Part shown: positions 61,606 to 64,000 of the stretch, piece after piece
Numbering within the stretch: the stretch's first letter is position 1
Layout of the letters: the number at the start of each line of letters is the position of its first letter
Assembly (NCBI GenBank): GCA_028284285.1
Contig: JANQSA010000001.1
Coordinates: forward strand, 310,001-374,000
Direction: 5' to 3'
DNA length: 64,000 bases
DNA from: Croceivirga sp.
GTDB taxonomy: Bacteria; Bacteroidota; Bacteroidia; Flavobacteriales; Flavobacteriaceae
Made by a program: the position numbers and the translations under genes
The notes under the pieces: generated by a model
What the model was told of the DNA's origin: nothing
What the model saw: the letters and a program-made list of their open reading frames with translations, nothing else
The model's database searches: none

Positions 61606-62034
61606 ATGGCGTTGGATAAGATTTTATCAATAGGAGGCAAACCCGGACTTTATAAGCTGTTAGCCCAAACCCGAACCGGATTTGTAGGGGAATCGCTACT
61701 GGATGGGAAACGGGTATCCGTGGGGTTGCGGAATAATGTGAGTGTCCTGTCCGAAATTGCCGTGTACACCCTGGAGAAAGAGGTGCCGCTTCGGGAGGTC
61801 TTTCAAAAGATCAAGGAAAAAGAAGACGGCGGTAAGACTTCGGTGCATCACAAGGATGATAAGTTAACACTGGAAGAATATTTTTTTGAGGTCCTTCCCG
61901 ATTACGATGAGGACCGGGTATATCCCAGTGATATCAAAAAAATTGTACAGTGGTACAACATCTTACACGATAACGGCATACTGGATTTTTCGGAAGTTCA
62001 GGAAGAAGAGGAAGCCACCTCCGAAGAAGAATAA
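61606..62034 (+). CDS. DUF5606 domain protein
   Basis: 142 residues from ATG at 61606 (MALDKILSIGGKPGLYKLLAQTRTGFVGESLLDGKRVSVGL), the family start; a TTG frame start at 61585 is unlikely. Acidic C-terminal tail EVQEEEEATSEEE. Small cytosolic protein restricted to Bacteroidota as far as I recall, role unknown. Co-directional with def, 40 bases after it. Confidence 0.8.
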   Translation: MALDKILSIGGKPGLYKLLAQTRTGFVGESLLDGKRVSVGLRNNVSVLSEIAVYTLEKEVPLREVFQKIKEKEDGGKTSVHHKDDKLTLEEYFFEVLPDYDEDRVYPSDIKKIVQWYNILHDNGILDFSEVQEEEEATSEEE

Positions 62035-62053
62035 ATAGTATGCCAGGAGATAA

Positions 62054-63637
62054 CTATTGTCCCTCCCAATCTACCAGTTTTGTCCGGTAAAAGTTGACAT
62101 TTAGTCGTTCCAAATAAGCGAGTTGTTGTGCAAGGCGGCCCTTATAATCTTCCCAATCTCGTTGCTCCGAAGGGGTCCATCCTAGTTCGGCATAGCCAAT
62201 CGCCCGTGGAAAGGCAAGGTATTCCAATTCGGCACTATTGCTAATTGTCTCAGACCATAAGGGAGCCTCCAGGCCCAAAATGCTTTTACGGGGCAGGCCT
62301 TCCACATAGGTCTCCGGGTCCCAGTTGTAGGCGTCATCTACCGGGATGTAGGCTGCCCAATGCAGGCCATGCTTACTTAAAGAATCGTATTGCATATCCA
62401 GATAGGCCTTTTTAGCCGGCGAGAGAATTACCTTGCTTCCCTTCGCTGCAGCTTTTAAGGCATTGTGGGGTTCGTTCCATAATTGTGCTACAGTGGAGGA
62501 GTCAATATTTGCCTGGGCGATTTCGTTCCATCCAATCATCCGTTTTCCATGGCGCTGCACAATCTCTTCCACTTTCTCTACAAAGTAGATATAATTTTGC
62601 TTTTTTGTCACATGGCTTTCATCCCCTCCAATATGAAAAAAAGGACCGGGGGAGAGGGCGGTAATTTCCCGGATCACATCGTCCAGAAAGGCGTAAACCG
62701 TATCCTTTCGCGTAGCAAAAGTGCTGAAGCCTACCCGGGTACCGGTATAATTTTTAACCTGCTTTCCCGTGCCATTGAGAATGGGGTAACTAAAGCAAGC
62801 TGCATTGGTATGCCCCGGCATGTCTACCTCAGGAATGATTTGCATGTGGCGTTCCGCGGCATAGGCGACTAATTCCTTAAACTCCTCCTGGGTGTAAAAG
62901 CCGCCAGGGCCGCCTCCAACTTCGGTCTGGGCGCCCACCTCGGTAAGCTTGGGCCAGGACTTGATTTCCAAACGCCACCCCTGATCGTCGGTAAGGTGCA
63001 TATGGAAGGTGTTATACTTGTAATACGCAAGGATATCAATGTATTTTTTTACCTCTTCCACAGTAAAAAAGTGGCGCGCTACATCCAACATTGCCCCGCG
63101 ATACTCAAAATTAGGGGCATCGTTAATTTTTCCGGAGGGGATCAGCCACATGGGCTGTGGGGCCAAAGTATCATTGCTTTGCTCCGGGATAAGTTGTCGC
63201 AAAGTCTGGATACCTCTAAAAGCACCGGCAGCGGTTTTGGCATTGAGTAGGATGGAATCATTTTTAATGTAGAGCTGGTAGGCTTCGGGGGAATCATCCG
63301 GCAAACTATCGGTTTGATGGATGTAGATGATGCGCTCTATATCTGCTGCTGGAGTAGTGTTTACCGGAATATCCAGCGCCAAGCGGGACCTGATCTTCTC
63401 CGCCAAAAACTGCCCTACTTGCTCAAAGCCCTTATCCGTCGGGGTGGCGTAAATCATTGTTTTGCTGTCCAAACCAAAAGCAGAATGCGTGGGGACCACC
63501 TTAAGCGGTTTTGGAATGAGCGCCGCCCGGGACAGGTCGGTGGGCGGATATGTAATTTTTTGTTTTGGGGGTGTACATGCGGTTATACCGAGTACACCAA
63601 TTACCACCATTAGGCGTCCTACAAGGATTGTTTTCAT
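62054..63637 (-). CDS. Beta-N-acetylhexosaminidase, GH20, lipoprotein
   Basis: 527 residues. Lipobox LGITAC (Cys21), so anchored in the envelope. N-terminal GH20b-like domain (about 35-165), then the TIM barrel from FEYRGAMLDVARHFFTVEEVKKYIDILAYYKYNTFHMHLTDDQGWRLEIKSWP; catalytic acid pair in FFHIGGDESHV; IGWNEIAQANI and LGLEAPLWSETI complete the site. Substrate-assisted removal of terminal GlcNAc/GalNAc from chitin oligosaccharides, peptidoglycan fragments or glycans. Convergent with the DUF5606 gene. Confidence 0.92.
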   Translation of the reverse strand: MKTILVGRLMVVIGVLGITACTPPKQKITYPPTDLSRAALIPKPLKVVPTHSAFGLDSKTMIYATPTDKGFEQVGQFLAEKIRSRLALDIPVNTTPAADIERIIYIHQTDSLPDDSPEAYQLYIKNDSILLNAKTAAGAFRGIQTLRQLIPEQSNDTLAPQPMWLIPSGKINDAPNFEYRGAMLDVARHFFTVEEVKKYIDILAYYKYNTFHMHLTDDQGWRLEIKSWPKLTEVGAQTEVGGGPGGFYTQEEFKELVAYAAERHMQIIPEVDMPGHTNAACFSYPILNGTGKQVKNYTGTRVGFSTFATRKDTVYAFLDDVIREITALSPGPFFHIGGDESHVTKKQNYIYFVEKVEEIVQRHGKRMIGWNEIAQANIDSSTVAQLWNEPHNALKAAAKGSKVILSPAKKAYLDMQYDSLSKHGLHWAAYIPVDDAYNWDPETYVEGLPRKSILGLEAPLWSETISNSAELEYLAFPRAIGYAELGWTPSEQRDWEDYKGRLAQQLAYLERLNVNFYRTKLVDWEGQ

Positions 63638-63657
63638 ATCATGTGTGCTATTCTTCC

Positions 63658-64000
63658 TTACGGGTTTTCCACGTATTGTTTTATTGCCTGGTACCAGATC
63701 TCATAGCCGCGGTCGTTCATATGCAAGCCGTCTTCTACAAAAATGTCTTTCCGTAGCTTTCTTCCGTTAAGCATCGGATGCCAGACATCTACAAAAGCCA
63801 CCCCGGGCTGTTGTTCTGCCAGTTTCAGGAATTTCTTGTTCAACCGCTTGTATTTACCCCGCAATTTCCATCGGGATATGCTGGGTTTAGCGGAAATCAA
63901 TATCACCTCCATCATCGCATTTGATGCTTGTAACCGATCCACAATTTCAAGTACGGTTTGCAAGATCTTCCGGGGACGTTTTTTGGCAAAAATATCGTTG
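63658..64000 (-). CDS. SGNH/GDSL hydrolase, C-terminal part (start outside window)
   Basis: 114 codons are present and the frame is open to the window end, starting NDIFAKKRPRKIL. That N-D-I is the Asn-containing block III of SGNH hydrolases. The catalytic Asp-His pair sits in FVEDGLHMNDRGYEIWYQAI near the C-terminus. Likely an envelope esterase, possibly deacetylating sugars; it ends 20 bases before the hexosaminidase ATG, so the two form one unit. Confidence 0.85.
   Translation of the reverse strand, partial: NDIFAKKRPRKILQTVLEIVDRLQASNAMMEVILISAKPSISRWKLRGKYKRLNKKFLKLAEQQPGVAFVDVWHPMLNGRKLRKDIFVEDGLHMNDRGYEIWYQAIKQYVENP

Noticed and set aside
4434-64000. tRNA, rRNA or CRISPR features
   Set aside because: No cloverleaf with a TTC-type arm, no rRNA signature and no regularly spaced repeat-spacer pattern was noticed on reading; a covariance-model scan would settle it.

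Overview
The window reads as a chromosomal segment of a marine-type Flavobacteriaceae bacterium (Bacteroidota). Several things point there: type IX secretion type-B C-terminal domain, carboxypeptidase-regulatory plus TonB receptors, DUF5916 and DUF5606 proteins, Bacteroidota -7 promoter elements of the form TAnnTTTG, almost no Shine-Dalgarno sequences, and REP-like intergenic palindromes. No tRNA, rRNA, CRISPR array, transposase or prophage was recognised.

Layout. 1-5.3 kb is housekeeping: partial peptidase T, dihydroorotate dehydrogenase, a broken GIY-YIG gene between REP-like repeats, a Dabb protein, a LysE-type exporter, a low-complexity repeat block and HMG-CoA lyase. 5.5-6.7 kb is an AT-rich lipoprotein of papain/NlpC-like appearance followed by a large inverted repeat. 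7-34 kb is an iron island. It holds a FecA-like receptor stopped by one in-frame amber codon, a PepSY ferrisiderophore-reductase-type operon, a siderophore receptor with a surface lipoprotein, a DUF6686/methyltransferase pair, an eight-gene operon (TonB receptor, two small membrane proteins, two methyltransferases, MATE exporter, ABC ATPase, ABC permease fused to a dead M1 peptidase) divergent from a PchR-type AraC regulator, a secreted phosphatase, a Fur-family regulator, a DUF5916 outer-membrane protein and a duplicated cysteine-rich mini-protein.

The iron island is tied together by a repeated 23-bp AT-rich inverted repeat (arms TTATTTAGAAT, one-base spacer, ATTAAAAATAA). I found it eight times, each time upstream of one of these transcription units including fur itself, and usually touching a TAnnTTTG element. 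It is best explained as the operator of the local Fur-family protein. One copy fronts no ORF: on the minus strand it precedes an about 80-nt segment without any ATG that ends in a textbook intrinsic terminator (33731-33812). This is a candidate Fur-controlled small RNA.

33.9-64 kb is mostly core metabolism and envelope: guaB, a lone AT-rich hypothetical, a thioredoxin, lysA, a Lon-N protein, sucC, two related small exported proteins, hsp20, uvrB, a T9SS cargo protein, an ABC exporter, a nucleoid-associated protein, ctaA/cox15, a CCA-adding-type enzyme, a six-gene glycosyltransferase cluster for surface polysaccharide, dapD, ruvX, def, a DUF5606 gene, a GH20 hexosaminidase and the end of an SGNH hydrolase gene. 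All assignments come from reading the sequence; no database search was possible.
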